64,000 nt of DNA, taken from Evansella sp. LMS18. Its GTDB lineage: Bacteria; Bacillota; Bacilli; Bacillales; Salisediminibacteriaceae. Shown in pieces: positions 8,924-18,256 of the stretch. Where the stretch lies: assembly GCF_024362785.1 (NCBI RefSeq), contig NZ_CP093301.1:372001-436000 (forward strand), written 5' to 3'. The notes under the pieces were generated by a model. The model saw only the letters and a program-made list of their open reading frames with translations. It was not told the DNA's origin and made no database searches. Within the stretch, counting starts at the first letter, position 1. Every line of letters starts with the position of its first letter. Position numbers and translations under genes: made by a program.

Positions 8924-9514
8924 TTGCACCAGGAAATTGAAATTGAATTTAAAAACCTACTGACAGAGCAGGAATATAACCTTCTTTTTGAACAGCTGAA
9001 TAATGGAAAAGAAGTCGCAAAAAAACAGGTTAACTATTACTTTGACACCGTAGAAATGCTTTTAAAAGAAAACAAAAGCGCTCTGAGAATCCGTAAAAAG
9101 GGCGGAGAATATGTGATTACCCTGAAGGAGCCCCATCCGGAAGGTCTACTGGAAACCCACCAGAAATGCACAGAAACGGAAGCTATCAACGCAATGGAAA
9201 CTGGAAATATTCCGGAAGGCCAGGTGACAGAACAAATCCGAAAGCTTACCTCCATATCAGAGCCACAATTTAATTATCTTGGAGAACTTTCTACAGAACG
9301 ACTTGAAATTCAGGGGCAGGATGGTTTAATCGTACTTGATAAAAGTGATTATCTCGGGAAAACCGACTATGAGCTGGAATTTGAAACTACCGCAAGAACG
9401 GCTGGGGAAGCTGCATTTAAACGGCTTCTGAAAAAGTTTGATATCCCTCAGAGGAAAACAAGAAACAAAATCGAACGATTTTATGAGAGAAGCCTGCAGC
9501 TTCGCGGAAATTAA
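8924..9514 (+). CDS. yjbK: CYTH domain protein YjbK (putative triphosphatase)
   Basis: It begins (M)HQEIEIEFKN, containing the CYTH signature ExExK-like EIEIEFK. The later EYVITLKEP and YELEFET strands of the triphosphate tunnel are also present. Alignment with B. subtilis YjbK and the GCAGGTGA ribosome binding site both favour TTG at 8924 over GTG at 8915, giving 196 aa. CYTH enzymes hydrolyse tripolyphosphate or related triphosphates; the exact substrate here is unknown. Its conserved neighbourhood with the (p)ppGpp synthase yjbM is notable. Confidence 0.88.
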   Translation: MHQEIEIEFKNLLTEQEYNLLFEQLNNGKEVAKKQVNYYFDTVEMLLKENKSALRIRKKGGEYVITLKEPHPEGLLETHQKCTETEAINAMETGNIPEGQVTEQIRKLTSISEPQFNYLGELSTERLEIQGQDGLIVLDKSDYLGKTDYELEFETTARTAGEAAFKRLLKKFDIPQRKTRNKIERFYERSLQLRGN

Positions 9515-9609
9515 AAACACCGCCGTTACAGTCTCTGATAAGTGGCTGAAGGCATGTTTTTCAACCCTCGGCTGCTGATGCATTCTAAATCATTATAAGG
9601 AGAAAAAGT

Positions 9610-10284
9610 ATGAAAACAAACATGTTCAGTGAATATTATCAATGGCAGGTTCTCCGTTCCTGGGGTGAAAAGCAAGCCGCCCGGCTGACAACTGCTCCCC
9701 CTTCCGAAAAGAGCTTTAACAGTTTTATGCAAGCAGCACTAATGGATAACACTTTATCAATAACCTCCCAGGATACCCTGAAGGGTGCGGAGCAGTCCAC
9801 GAAAGCTGCATCTGCAGGAAGCCCGGCAGCAGAACAGAATTCAACTCAGCCTGCTGCCCCTGTGGATATGATGAGCAGAACAGAACGAGACAAAGCTTTC
9901 CTTCCTTATATTGAAGAAGCTTCCGCTAAGTTCGGGGTTGATAAACATTTGATTTACGCTGTTATCCAGGCTGAGTCAGGATTCAGGCCACAGGCTGTGA
10001 GCCATGCTGGTGCGAGAGGACTTATGCAGCTTATGCCTCAAACTGCCAGAGGCCTTGGGGTAACCGACAGCTTTGATCCTAAACAAAATATTGAAGGCGG
10101 GACTCGATACCTGAAATCGATGCTTGATAAATACAATGGCGATACCTCCCTCGCTCTTGCCGCTTATAATGCAGGGCCTGGAAATGTGGACCGGTACGGC
10201 GGTATCCCACCGTTCAGAGAAACCCAGAATTACGTACCAAAAGTTCTTAACAACTATCATTCCCTAAAATCATTTTTTGTTTAA
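9610..10284 (+). CDS. cwlQ: Lytic transglycosylase/muramidase CwlQ (YjbJ)
   Basis: The C-terminal SLT domain (about residues 95-224) has the catalytic Glu in [12 protein letters not shown], then [10 protein letters not shown] and [12 protein letters not shown]. The N-terminal 90 residues are low-complexity, rich in Ala, Ser and Gln. No classical signal peptide is visible. B. subtilis CwlQ (YjbJ) is a bifunctional muramidase and soluble lytic transglycosylase. A strong terminator follows, separating it from yjbI. Confidence 0.9.
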   Translation: MKTNMFSEYYQWQVLRSWGEKQAARLTTAPPSEKSFNSFMQAALMDNTLSITSQDTLKGAEQSTKAASAGSPAAEQNSTQPAAPVDMMSRTERDKAFLPYIEEASAKFGVDKHLIYAVIQAESGFRPQAVSHAGARGLMQLMPQTARGLGVTDSFDPKQNIEGGTRYLKSMLDKYNGDTSLALAAYNAGPGNVDRYGGIPPFRETQNYVPKVLNNYHSLKSFFV

Positions 10285-10289
10285 TTATT

Positions 10290-10325
10290 AACACACTGCT
10301 GAAAAGTCGGCAGTGTGTTTTTTGT
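10290..10325 (+). terminator. Terminator of cwlQ
   Basis: AACACACTGC / GCAGTGTGTT hairpin followed by TTTTTG. Confidence 0.9.
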
Positions 10326-10481
10326 TTATATAGAACAGGGCACAGGACAGCTCATCGGGGGCCAGGTGACCCATTGACACAGCCGACACTCAAAAAGGAC
10401 GCCTTTCCCCTCCTCTCTGGCACCGGTAAAACTAATTAATCCAGTTATTACTCCCAAAATCAGCAATGCGAATCACATTTG

Positions 10482-10510
10482 TTGCTGGTCTTAGCTATGC
10501 TTGCTACAAT
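10482..10510 (+). promoter_or_regulatory. Sigma-A promoter for yjbI-spxH
   Basis: TTGCTG and TACAAT are separated by exactly 17 bases, about 80 bp ahead of the globin start. The rest of 10326-10590 holds nothing else I can name. Confidence 0.6.
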
Positions 10511-10590
10511 AAGACTTAAATAATTAAGGTTAAATAGTTGTACTGTAGAGTTTAATTATTTATTATTAGATGACAATGCGGGGAAATAAT

Positions 10591-10971
10591 ATGAGTGAAA
10601 ACCAAAAAACCTTATACGAACTAATCGGCGAAGAACAGCTTTACAGGTTAGTGGATCGTTTTTACCAGCTTGTAGGAGAGCATCCGGACTTAGCACCCTT
10701 GTTTCCTGAGGACCTTACAGAAACAGCCAGAAAACAAAAGCAGTTTCTGACACAGTTCCTCGGAGGTCCCCAGTTGTACACCGAAGAACATGGGCATCCT
10801 ATGCTTCGTGCAAGGCACTTGCCTTTTCCAATAACACCGGAACGGGCTCAGGACTGGCTTTCCTGTATGGCCCAGGCTATGGTTGATACCGAAATCGAAG
10901 AGCCGCTCAGATCACAGTTTTTCAGCCGCCTGTCATATACTGCCAGGCATATGGTAAATACCCAGGAGTAA
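10591..10971 (+). CDS. yjbI: Truncated haemoglobin YjbI (group II, trHbO-like)
   Basis: A 126-aa 2/2 globin. The distal-side QFLGGPQLY motif, the proximal His in RHLPFPI and the Trp in AQDWLSCM are typical of group II truncated haemoglobins. Start ATG at 10591 follows GGGGA. Such proteins bind O2 and can carry peroxidase-like activity. It lies 30 bp before spxH, as yjbI-yjbH in B. subtilis, so the two are probably cotranscribed. Confidence 0.93.
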   Translation: MSENQKTLYELIGEEQLYRLVDRFYQLVGEHPDLAPLFPEDLTETARKQKQFLTQFLGGPQLYTEEHGHPMLRARHLPFPITPERAQDWLSCMAQAMVDTEIEEPLRSQFFSRLSYTARHMVNTQE

Positions 10972-11001
10972 CTTGCTCTCTGTAAGAAGGAGGGAACAGA
11001 A

Positions 11002-11922
11002 ATGTCAGCAAAAGAAATCAACTATATTTGTGATGAAATGGGCCTCTGTTGTCCTTCAGAGCCATCTTCGTTTTATATATCCGATAAGAAAAAGAAGCCG
11101 CTGGAAATATATATGTTTATAGATCCTCTTTGTCCTGAATGCTGGGCACTGGAGCCTATAATCAAAAAGCTTCAGATGGAGTACTCCCCTTATTTCACTC
11201 TGAGGACATATCTTGGGAGCGAAATGAGGACGTTTAATAAAACTTACGGGCCGAAGAAAGCTTCCCAGCTTCGCGAGCGGGCCAGAAAGTATAATGAAAC
11301 AGCAAGCCGGACCGGGATGCCATGTGATGGTGATGTCTGGAATGAAAACACGCTGATAACGCCTTATACTTCTCTCCTTGCTGTTAAAGCAGCTGAACTG
11401 CAGGGGAAAGCAATTGGTTCCAAATATTTAAGAAGCCTCAGGGAAGCCCTCTTTCTTAATAAGCAGAATATCGCTGATGAAAACGTGCTGATTGAATGTG
11501 CGGAAAAAGTTGAAGGAATGGATATCAGCGAATTCAGAAATGACCTGAATTCACAGAGTGCCTCAAAAGCTTTTCAGTGCGATGTGAAGACTACTAAAGA
11601 GATGGATGTTACAACAGTGCCTACGCTGGTCTTCTTTAACGACGATGTTAATGAGCCGGGATTAAAAGTATCGGGATTGTATGATTACCATATTTATGTA
11701 AGTATTATGGAGGAAATGCTCGGGAAAAAACTCGAAAAATGCCCAACCATGTCTTTAGAAAGTTTTCTTAAATTCTATACCTTAGTAGCCGCAAAGGAAG
11801 TCAGTGTGGTTTTTGACTGGACCCCTGAAGAAGTTGAACGACAGATGAAACGTTTAAAACTAATGCAAAAGGTTGAAAAAATCAACGTGAAAAACGGGAC
11901 GCTTTGGCGTTATATTGATTAA
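11002..11922 (+). CDS. spxH: ClpXP adaptor SpxH (YjbH)
   Basis: A DsbA/FrnE-like thioredoxin-fold protein, 306 aa, with a CPEC motif in FIDPLCPECWALEP (about residues 47-50). YjbH binds Spx and presents it to ClpXP for degradation; disulfide stress inactivates or aggregates it. Here its substrate gene, spx, lies about 6.4 kb away in the same window. The start has a strong AAGGAGGG site. A terminator immediately follows. Confidence 0.93.
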   Translation: MSAKEINYICDEMGLCCPSEPSSFYISDKKKKPLEIYMFIDPLCPECWALEPIIKKLQMEYSPYFTLRTYLGSEMRTFNKTYGPKKASQLRERARKYNETASRTGMPCDGDVWNENTLITPYTSLLAVKAAELQGKAIGSKYLRSLREALFLNKQNIADENVLIECAEKVEGMDISEFRNDLNSQSASKAFQCDVKTTKEMDVTTVPTLVFFNDDVNEPGLKVSGLYDYHIYVSIMEEMLGKKLEKCPTMSLESFLKFYTLVAAKEVSVVFDWTPEEVERQMKRLKLMQKVEKINVKNGTLWRYID

Positions 11923-11929
11923 TTTAATT

Positions 11930-11958
11930 AACCGGCTGAAATCATCAGCCGGTTTTTT
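11930..11958 (+). terminator. Terminator of yjbI-spxH
   Basis: AACCGGCTGA / TCAGCCGGTT hairpin with a 5-base loop and a T run. Confidence 0.9.
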
Positions 11959-12247
11959 TATACTTTAAGAAAAGATAAATTTTTTAGCGATGGAGTTAAT
12001 TCGATGCAGGGAAAATCTTTATGGCCTAAGTATAAGTGCAGCTACTACTTCGTTTTTCCCTTATGTCTCGCTAATCGGCGAGTTTTTCTTTATGTTTCAA
12101 AAGGGTCCTTACATTTAAATTTACTAAATTGGCTATGCAGCAACAATAGTTTTCCGGTATATTTCACAGTATTTTCACATATCAAATGGTAATAACAGAA
12201 TCTGACAGGCATAGATTGTATTACTATGTATGAAGGAGGGGCCGTAA

Positions 12248-12424
12248 GTGGTCATTATGCTAATTTTATCGATCGCCGGGATTGCAGCGAGTTTTTATTT
12301 AGTCGTCCTCAGTATTTTAAATTTGTTTCCAAAGCTGATAGCTTTCCCGCTTCTCTTCCTTTTCATCACTATCCTGATTCACCTGTTTAACGAGCGGCAC
12401 AGGTTTAAAGGCTTCCGTTCCTGA
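12248..12424 (+). CDS. Small membrane protein, 58 aa
   Basis: This short frame begins with GTG at 12248, six bases after AAGGAGGGG, one of the best ribosome binding sites in the window. It encodes two hydrophobic helices (about 3-23 and 27-46) and a basic tail ending RHRFKGFRS. The topology would be a two-TM hairpin. I do not recognise the family, and the codon pattern looks coding. It lies alone between spxH and the pepF terminator. Confidence 0.65.
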   Translation: MVIMLILSIAGIAASFYLVVLSILNLFPKLIAFPLLFLFITILIHLFNERHRFKGFRS

Positions 12425-12503
12425 CCATGCCTGGTGTTGAAAAAGGTTCAATCTCTCCCATTAAATAAACGACTGGTTCATAGTTTTTCAATGAGCAAAA
12501 AAA

Positions 12504-12545
12504 GAAGTGCCGGACCCATATTCCTGTCAGGCCGGCACTCTTTTT
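12504..12545 (-). terminator. Terminator of pepF
   Basis: A long inverted repeat (AGTGCCGG...CCGGCACT) is followed on the minus strand by CTTTTTTTGC. Confidence 0.85.
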
Positions 12546-12550
12546 ATAGT

Positions 12551-14365
12551 TTATTTTTCAAATAATAAGGTCTCAAGCTCGTTCAGGGTCTCTTCAAAAA
12601 CAGCAAAGGCCTGTTTGATTGGTTCCGGAGAAGTCATATCGACTCCTGCTTTTTTCAGAACTTCGATAGGATAATCAGAGCTTCCCGCTTTCAGAAATTC
12701 AAGATAACGCTCAACAGCAGGTTCTCCTTCCTCCTGAATCTGTTTAGCAAGTGCTGTGGCAGCACTGTACCCCGTAGCGTACTGATATACATAGAAATTA
12801 AAATAAAAATGCGGGATCCTTGCCCATTCAAGTGCAATCTCTTCATCAATAACAAGATCGTCCCCAAAGTACTTTTTATTGAGATCGTAATAAATTTCAC
12901 TTAACAGGTCCCGTGTTAAAGGCTCTCCGTTTTCTGCTCTCTGATGGATAGTATGTTCAAATTCTGCGAACATTGTCTGGCGGAAGACCGTCCCTCTGAA
13001 ACCTTCCAGGAAATGGTTAAGCAGATAAAGTTTTTCCTGCTTATCTTCTGTAACCTTTAAAAGGTGGTCGTTCAGCAGGGCTTCATTACATGTCGAAGCA
13101 ACCTCGGCCACAAATATGGAATAGTTAGCATAAGGGTACGGCTGATGCTTCCTCGTATAATAACTGTGGACAGAATGGCCGAATTCGTGTGCCAGTGTGA
13201 ATAAGTTATTTACGTTATCCTGCCAGTTCATAAGAATGTAAGGCATAGTTCCATATGTTCCGGAAGAGTATGCTCCGCTTCGTTTACCTGCATTTTCCTC
13301 TACGTCAACCCAGCGATTATTGAATCCTTCTTCTACAATAGAAACATATTCTTCACCAAGAGGAGCAACTCCTTTTTTGACGTGCTCCTTTGCCTCTTCA
13401 TAAGGTATTTCCATTTTCACTTCTTTCACAAGCGGTGTATACAGATCATACATATGAAGCTCATCCAGTCCAAGAGCCCGCTTTCTGATGTTCACATATT
13501 TATGAAGTAAATGCAGATTATCATTCACTGTGGACACAAGCTGATCATATACAACTTCAGGAATATGGTTTTTGCTTAATGCCGCCTGGCGGGATGATTC
13601 ATAATTCCTGATTCTTGCGTTAAAAATATTTTTCTTGACGTTCCCGCTCAGAGTACTTGAAAATGTGTTCTTATACTTGCCATAAGTATCATAAACAGCT
13701 TTAAAAGCATTTTTTCTTACGTCTCTGTCACTGCTTTCCAGAAAACGGATGTAGCGCCCATGAGTGATTTCCACGTCATCGCCATTCTCATCCTTCACTT
13801 CCGGGAACTTCATATCCGCATTATTAAGCATGCCAAATGTGTTGGAAGGACTGGCAGTTACTTCACTCACCTGAGCAAGAAGGGACTCCTCTTTTTCACT
13901 AAGTACATGAGGCCGCTGCTTGTTTAACAGTTCAAGAAGGTGGCGGTACAGCTCAAGATCAGGATATTCCTTAAGGAAGCCCTCAATTTTTTCCTGCTCC
14001 ACGGCAAGTATTTCAGGAGTAATGAATGAGGCTGCCTGAGAAACCTGTGAAGCCAGCTGGCTTGCACGGTCGTTTAACCCCTGGTAGAAAGAATCCGTTG
14101 TATCCTGGTCATAACGCATATGAGCATATGTATAGACCTTCCCAAGTTTTTTAGAAACTTCATTCTGATACTGCAGTGCTTCATAGAGCACCTTCCCTGA
14201 CTCACCCAGTCTTCCTTTAAAGTCGGTAATCCCAGAAAGCATTTCTTTTACTTCACTGAATTCCTTTTCCCAGTCGGCATCTGTTTTATAAATGTCTTCC
14301 AGATCCCATGTTAATTCTTTTGGTAGTTCATTGCGCTTTGGTAAAGTGTTCGTTTTACCTGACAT
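12551..14365 (-). CDS. pepF: Oligoendopeptidase F (M3B)
   Basis: A zinc metallopeptidase of 604 aa, the usual PepF length. The catalytic HExxH is in LAHEFGHSVHSYY (about residue 390), with the downstream Glu ligand in AEVASTCNE. Cytoplasmic PepF cleaves 7-17-residue peptides. In B. subtilis the counterpart is yjbG, between yjbH and coiA; the same position is kept here. The start ATG is followed by the charged KTNTLPKRNELPKELTWDLE N-terminus typical of the family. Confidence 0.95.
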   Translation of the reverse strand: MSGKTNTLPKRNELPKELTWDLEDIYKTDADWEKEFSEVKEMLSGITDFKGRLGESGKVLYEALQYQNEVSKKLGKVYTYAHMRYDQDTTDSFYQGLNDRASQLASQVSQAASFITPEILAVEQEKIEGFLKEYPDLELYRHLLELLNKQRPHVLSEKEESLLAQVSEVTASPSNTFGMLNNADMKFPEVKDENGDDVEITHGRYIRFLESSDRDVRKNAFKAVYDTYGKYKNTFSSTLSGNVKKNIFNARIRNYESSRQAALSKNHIPEVVYDQLVSTVNDNLHLLHKYVNIRKRALGLDELHMYDLYTPLVKEVKMEIPYEEAKEHVKKGVAPLGEEYVSIVEEGFNNRWVDVEENAGKRSGAYSSGTYGTMPYILMNWQDNVNNLFTLAHEFGHSVHSYYTRKHQPYPYANYSIFVAEVASTCNEALLNDHLLKVTEDKQEKLYLLNHFLEGFRGTVFRQTMFAEFEHTIHQRAENGEPLTRDLLSEIYYDLNKKYFGDDLVIDEEIALEWARIPHFYFNFYVYQYATGYSAATALAKQIQEEGEPAVERYLEFLKAGSSDYPIEVLKKAGVDMTSPEPIKQAFAVFEETLNELETLLFEK

Positions 14366-14587
14366 AAGGCACCTCCGGAGTAGTTAAAATAATATTCTGT
14401 AATTCTTAAGGATGTGACAAAATTGTCCCTGGTATGGCTTCCCGTTTACGCCCAATAAATCCAGAGCAAAAAAAGGATTAATGGATTTTATTGAAGCAGG
14501 CTTTTTACCAGCCTGTGACAAATCACATCTTTAATAGTTCTATTTTTTTCTTTACAATTCCTCTTCTTTTTCACTAATTACAACGCT

Positions 14588-15796
14588 TTATTTTCCACAC
14601 AGCCTTTCTTTAAATTTGTTAAGTACATATTCATCATCATTACATAGTGTGTCCAGTTGTTTGTAAAGATTAATATGGCTTTTTATTCTGTAAACTCCAG
14701 GATGGGTTTGTGCCACACCTCCAAACAATGTCAGAGCATCAAGGTACTCTCCTGCCGATTCTCTTGTTTTTTCTTTAGGATGGACGCCGAATGGCCTTGT
14801 ATGGAAGCATCCCAATTTAACTTCTTTGTACAGCAATTCAGCTGTTTCAGAAAGCCTGACGACACTGTTTAATGGTTTACCATTAATTATAGTAAGTATT
14901 ATCCAGGACTGCCACCAATATGGCGGGGTAAAAAAATTGAAATTACTTTTAAGCGGAAGAGCTGCTACAGCGGGGAAGTAATTGAGGTTCAGCCTGTGCT
15001 GCAGAAATAGTCGATTCATTCTTTTTTCAACCGGGGTATAAGAGAGGTAAACATGCAGTCGTTTCTTTCGGATCTGCTTCTTCCACAAACTGAAATAAAT
15101 ATCTGTATATTTCGGTAAATGTGAGGTGCTATCATTTAATTTTAAAATGCAGGCTGGTGGTTTGTCCAGGGAGATAAAATGGGGCACCGCGAAGACTTTC
15201 TTTGGAGAAAGATACATAAAATCTGTTAGCATAAGCCATCTTTCATGCTGAATATCAAGGTAAATGGAATGCTTGACAGGAAGATTCCTTATAAGAAAAT
15301 TATCCAGCTGCCTGGAGGGGATTACTCCGTAATACTTCATCTGTGGAGGTGGCAATCCGGCCCAGACGGTTTCTATACCGGCTGCCAGATAGCTGTTCTG
15401 CCGTTTCATAAACAACTCGCTTGAGAGGGCTGATCTCTGTAGCTCAAAGGCAATCATTTTGTCTTCCATTTGAACAAGAATATCAGGACGCTGCTTAATC
15501 CCCTTAATATAATGCTCTTCCAGAGGATGATAACCTTGTCTGTGAAGCCACCTCATCAGGAGAAGCTTCCCTTTAATATGTACGTCTGTTTCTCTTCGGC
15601 TGTTATGGGTGCACAGGCTATCAGGATGATGGGCAAAATGCCAGGCTTGCGTGTTGCCAAGCTTCAGGATCAAACGTCCTTTACAATTACCGCAAAAAAA
15701 AGTTGTTTTACTTCGTTCCAGTTCCAGCTCTTCCCTGCTCCACCTTTTGGAATACAGAGAAATTGGTGCACCGCTTTCACGAAAAGCTGTAAACAT
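14588..15796 (-). CDS. coiA: Competence protein CoiA
   Basis: CoiA is needed for recombination of incoming DNA during transformation. The N-terminal part has the CxxC zinc knuckle FCGNCKGRLILK, then HFAHH and the nuclease-like core (HIKGKLLLMRWL, RPDILVQ, AFELQRSALSS). At 402 aa it is a full-length member. It lies between pepF and mecA as in B. subtilis. A sigma-A-like promoter overlapped by a LexA-type palindrome sits directly upstream, which is not the usual ComK picture. Confidence 0.9.
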   Translation of the reverse strand: MFTAFRESGAPISLYSKRWSREELELERSKTTFFCGNCKGRLILKLGNTQAWHFAHHPDSLCTHNSRRETDVHIKGKLLLMRWLHRQGYHPLEEHYIKGIKQRPDILVQMEDKMIAFELQRSALSSELFMKRQNSYLAAGIETVWAGLPPPQMKYYGVIPSRQLDNFLIRNLPVKHSIYLDIQHERWLMLTDFMYLSPKKVFAVPHFISLDKPPACILKLNDSTSHLPKYTDIYFSLWKKQIRKKRLHVYLSYTPVEKRMNRLFLQHRLNLNYFPAVAALPLKSNFNFFTPPYWWQSWIILTIINGKPLNSVVRLSETAELLYKEVKLGCFHTRPFGVHPKEKTRESAGEYLDALTLFGGVAQTHPGVYRIKSHINLYKQLDTLCNDDEYVLNKFKERLCGK

Positions 15797-15821
15797 AGAA
15801 TGTTCACCCCTTTTTTAACTG

Positions 15822-15850
15822 ATTATACAGCAAAAGGGAACGTATGTTCA
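15822..15850 (-). promoter_or_regulatory. coiA promoter with overlapping LexA-like box
   Basis: On the minus strand TGAACA (15850-15845) and TATAAT (15827-15822) are 17 bases apart. The palindrome GAACGTATGTTC (15838-15849), which fits the Bacillus LexA box core GAAC-N4-GTTC, covers the -35 element. Flanking C and G of the full consensus are not present. Confidence 0.5.
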
Positions 15851-16046
15851 AAAAATATTCATCGGCAACAGAACAAACAGTATTGGTGTGAGTATGAATA
15901 TTAATCTTTAAATTAAACTTGGTCGATCCGACTCCAGAATAAAGAGAATTTGCACTTACCGGTTCTTAGGATTTAAGTTAAACACCCGATTTAATAATTA
16001 GACGTAAAAATTCCGGTTAATTAATAATTTTCGAGAAAAAGAGCTT

Positions 16047-16072
16047 AAATAGACGGAGCGATTCCGCTTATT
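16047..16072. repeat. Short palindromic repeat, copy 1
   Basis: AAATAGACGGAGC...TCCGCTTATT forms an imperfect palindrome. A second copy at 16159 reads in the opposite sense, and a fragment (AACCGGAAAACTTCC) lies near 16109. The rest of 15850-16500 has no gene. Confidence 0.45.
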
Positions 16073-16158
16073 CACTCTAAAAATGCAAAAATGAGAGCTT
16101 TGGATTCGCATAACCGGAAAACTTCCCCCTATACCACCCCAAAACGACCTTCAGTCTT

Positions 16159-16185
16159 AAATAGCCGGAAAAGCTCCGTTTATTT
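16159..16185. repeat. Short palindromic repeat, copy 2 (inverted)
   Basis: AAATAGCCGGA...TCCGTTTATTT is the same element as at 16047 in reverse orientation. Similar CGGA/TCCG palindromes are common in Bacillaceae intergenic DNA. Confidence 0.45.
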
Positions 16186-16410
16186 AGTTTACTCCTGCAT
16201 GCTAAAGAAATCTTGTTAAAACAAAAATGCACACTTATATTTTTACATTAGAATTTTCACCGCAGCGAAAAACCTCTCCACAAAAGTTTCTTTATGTAAA
16301 GAAAACTTGGCAAGCCAAACCTTAACAGGCGAAGGATTGCCTTAGTTGCACTTTTACTATAATCCTTAAAATTTTAATTTCATTGAGACTATTCGCAGCA
16401 AAAATTTATG

Positions 16411-16472
16411 AAAAAAAGCGCAAGCGCTTTGTTCACGAGCGATAAGCGCTGGAGCTGGACGACTTATCCACA
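16411..16472. repeat. Bacillaceae-type dispersed repeat (AAGCGCAAGCGC...CTGGAGCTGGAC)
   Basis: AAAGCGCAAGCGCTTT followed by TTCACGAGCGATAAGCGCTGG and GGAGCTGGAC matches a class of intergenic repeats I know from several Bacillaceae genomes. Only one copy is seen in this window. Confidence 0.5.
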
Positions 16473-16505
16473 GAATTAAACTTTTAATTTCCTAAACAAT
16501 AAAAA

Positions 16506-16541
16506 AGCCTCAGCAACCAGTTTAGCTGGTGTGCTGGGGCT
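16506..16541 (-). terminator. Terminator of mecA
   Basis: A hairpin built from AGCCTCAGCA-CCAG and CTGG-TGCTGGGGCT is followed on the minus strand by TTTTTTATTG, directly after the mecA stop. Confidence 0.85.
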
Positions 16542-16549
16542 CATTATTT

Positions 16550-17206
16550 TCAGGCAAACTGCTCTTTTATTTTTTCAAGGGCATCAGCTGCGATGATTTC
16601 GGTTCCGTACTCAGAAATACGGTGAATTGTAATATCTGATTCATAACCGAATTCAAGCATCCTGCTAAGCATATTATCCTGTTCCTCATCTGTGTACTTC
16701 TCATCAAGAGTAACATAAATATAATATTTCCCTTCAAAGCTGTGGAAGCTTGTTTCCACATCCTCGTCAAATGTATGGCTTAAGGAAATGACATCTTCAA
16801 GGTCTTTAAAGCCTAATACGACACTTAAAGAATGGTCTTTGAGAAGGTCGCCGTCTTTATCCTTCTTGAAGTTATTATCAAGCATGTCGACAATATTGTT
16901 ATCCATAGACATATCATCCTTTTCCTCATCTTCCATCGGAATTTCCAGCTTCACATTGCCATCGCTCATCTGTCCACGGGTTACAATTATTTCAAGGCCT
17001 TTATCTAATGCGTGCACCTGCACCCACAGCGGCCCGTTCATCTCGAACTGTTCTTTATCGTTGGCCTCATTCATCATTTCAAAGAAAAGCTCTTCTCCGC
17101 GCTCACGGTTATACCATATTTCTTCTTTCTCAAAACCACGACGCTCTATATCATTATACGTAATGTAAAACTTGATTGTTGATTCATTAATACGCTCTAT
17201 TTCCAT
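16550..17206 (-). CDS. mecA: Clp adaptor MecA
   Basis: MecA targets ComK and other substrates to ClpCP. The protein is 218 aa with the usual N-terminal substrate-binding domain (starts MEIERINESTIKFYITYND), an acidic linker and a C-terminal ClpC-binding domain (SFEGKYYIYVTLD...). Length and order (coiA, mecA, yjbE, spx) are those of B. subtilis. It has its own terminator. Confidence 0.95.
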   Translation of the reverse strand: MEIERINESTIKFYITYNDIERRGFEKEEIWYNRERGEELFFEMMNEANDKEQFEMNGPLWVQVHALDKGLEIIVTRGQMSDGNVKLEIPMEDEEKDDMSMDNNIVDMLDNNFKKDKDGDLLKDHSLSVVLGFKDLEDVISLSHTFDEDVETSFHSFEGKYYIYVTLDEKYTDEEQDNMLSRMLEFGYESDITIHRISEYGTEIIAADALEKIKEQFA

Positions 17207-17537
17207 GTGTTCTCACCCTTTCAAGAGAATCTTACAATCTAATTTGGAGAACAACTTCCTAATTGTTACTTTGGAGATATAAATACCCCAATCCATTAAA
17301 AGATAATCTTTATTTATTATATCCTATTCTAAGTCATTAGCCGGCGAAAGAAAATAGTTCTGTCTGAATTTTTTACTAATTTGTTTTTTTGCTTAAACGA
17401 GCAATTTTAATAGGAAATGTTCTTAAAAAGTTAAAGCTTGTATATATATAAATGAGATTCCTTATTTGTTTTCCCAAGAACGACTAATTACTAAAAGTAC
17501 TTTTTATTTTATTGTATGGACAAGGAGGAATCAACTT
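17207..17537. other. AT-rich divergent intergenic region mecA / yjbE
   Basis: It must contain the promoters of both divergent genes. I looked for a yybP-ykoY riboswitch, as often found ahead of TerC genes, and did not find its conserved motifs here. Confidence 0.5.
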
Positions 17538-18221
17538 TTGAGCTCAGAATTTTTAATTTCCCTTTTGACTATAATTGGAATCGATATTATTCTTGGCGGG
17601 GATAATGCCATTGTAGTAGCCTTAGCATGCCGCAAACTGCCTCCCCATCTCAGGAATAAAGCAATCATACTTGGCATTTTACTTGCGATAGCCGGTAGAG
17701 GAGTGCTTACCCTGATAGCTGTACAGCTGCTTGCAATTCCTTATTTAATGTCAGTAGGCGGAATACTTCTCTTATGGATTGCTTTCCGCCTGCTCACTAA
17801 TACAGAACAGGATCATAATATTACAGGTGAAGCTAAACTAACCGAAGCAATTAAAACGATCGTTATCGCCGATATTGTCATGGGATTTGATAATGTTCTC
17901 GCTGTAGCTGGTGCTGCCGGAGGCGATGGCTTGCTCGTTTTGCTTGGCTTGTTAATATCCATTCCAATAATCATATGGGGAAGCAAAATTATATTATTTT
18001 TAATGAACCGGTTTTCATGGATTATCTATCTTGGCGCTGCAATCCTTATTTATACATCAGGGAAAATGATTTTGCATGAACCATTTTTCTACAGCTTCCT
18101 GTATGATACAGGCATCCATACAACTGTCTTTCTTATCTTGCTTGTCTTATCGGTTCTTGCGTTCGGCTGGCTTTATAACCAGATTAAAGGGATAGAATGG
18201 TTTCATACACTCAGAAAGTAA
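17538..18221 (+). CDS. yjbE: TerC family membrane protein YjbE
   Basis: An integral membrane protein with about seven helices. Both conserved acidic motifs of the TerC family are present: DIILGGDNAIVVALA (about 15-29) and DIVMGFDNVLAVAGA (about 110-124). Relatives export Mn2+ or help metallate exoenzymes. TTG at 17538 is the likely start because AAGGAGGA lies just upstream; the longer frame begins inside the promoter region. This gives 227 aa, close to B. subtilis YjbE. Confidence 0.88.
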   Translation: MSSEFLISLLTIIGIDIILGGDNAIVVALACRKLPPHLRNKAIILGILLAIAGRGVLTLIAVQLLAIPYLMSVGGILLLWIAFRLLTNTEQDHNITGEAKLTEAIKTIVIADIVMGFDNVLAVAGAAGGDGLLVLLGLLISIPIIIWGSKIILFLMNRFSWIIYLGAAILIYTSGKMILHEPFFYSFLYDTGIHTTVFLILLVLSVLAFGWLYNQIKGIEWFHTLRK

Positions 18222-18256
18222 TCCTATCTTGATTATATCAGAATACAAAAACAAAG

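Noticed and set aside
10470-10480. AATCACAT half-site upstream of yjbI as a possible Fnr box
   Set aside because: The opposite half at N6 spacing (TGCGA-like) does not fit, and there is no -10 at the required distance.
12004-12192. 62-codon plus-strand frame after spxH
   Set aside because: No Shine-Dalgarno sequence; random-like hydrophobic composition in AT-rich DNA.
17207-17537. Search for a yybP-ykoY riboswitch ahead of yjbE
   Set aside because: Neither GGGGAGTAG nor GCAAGACC is present in this leader.
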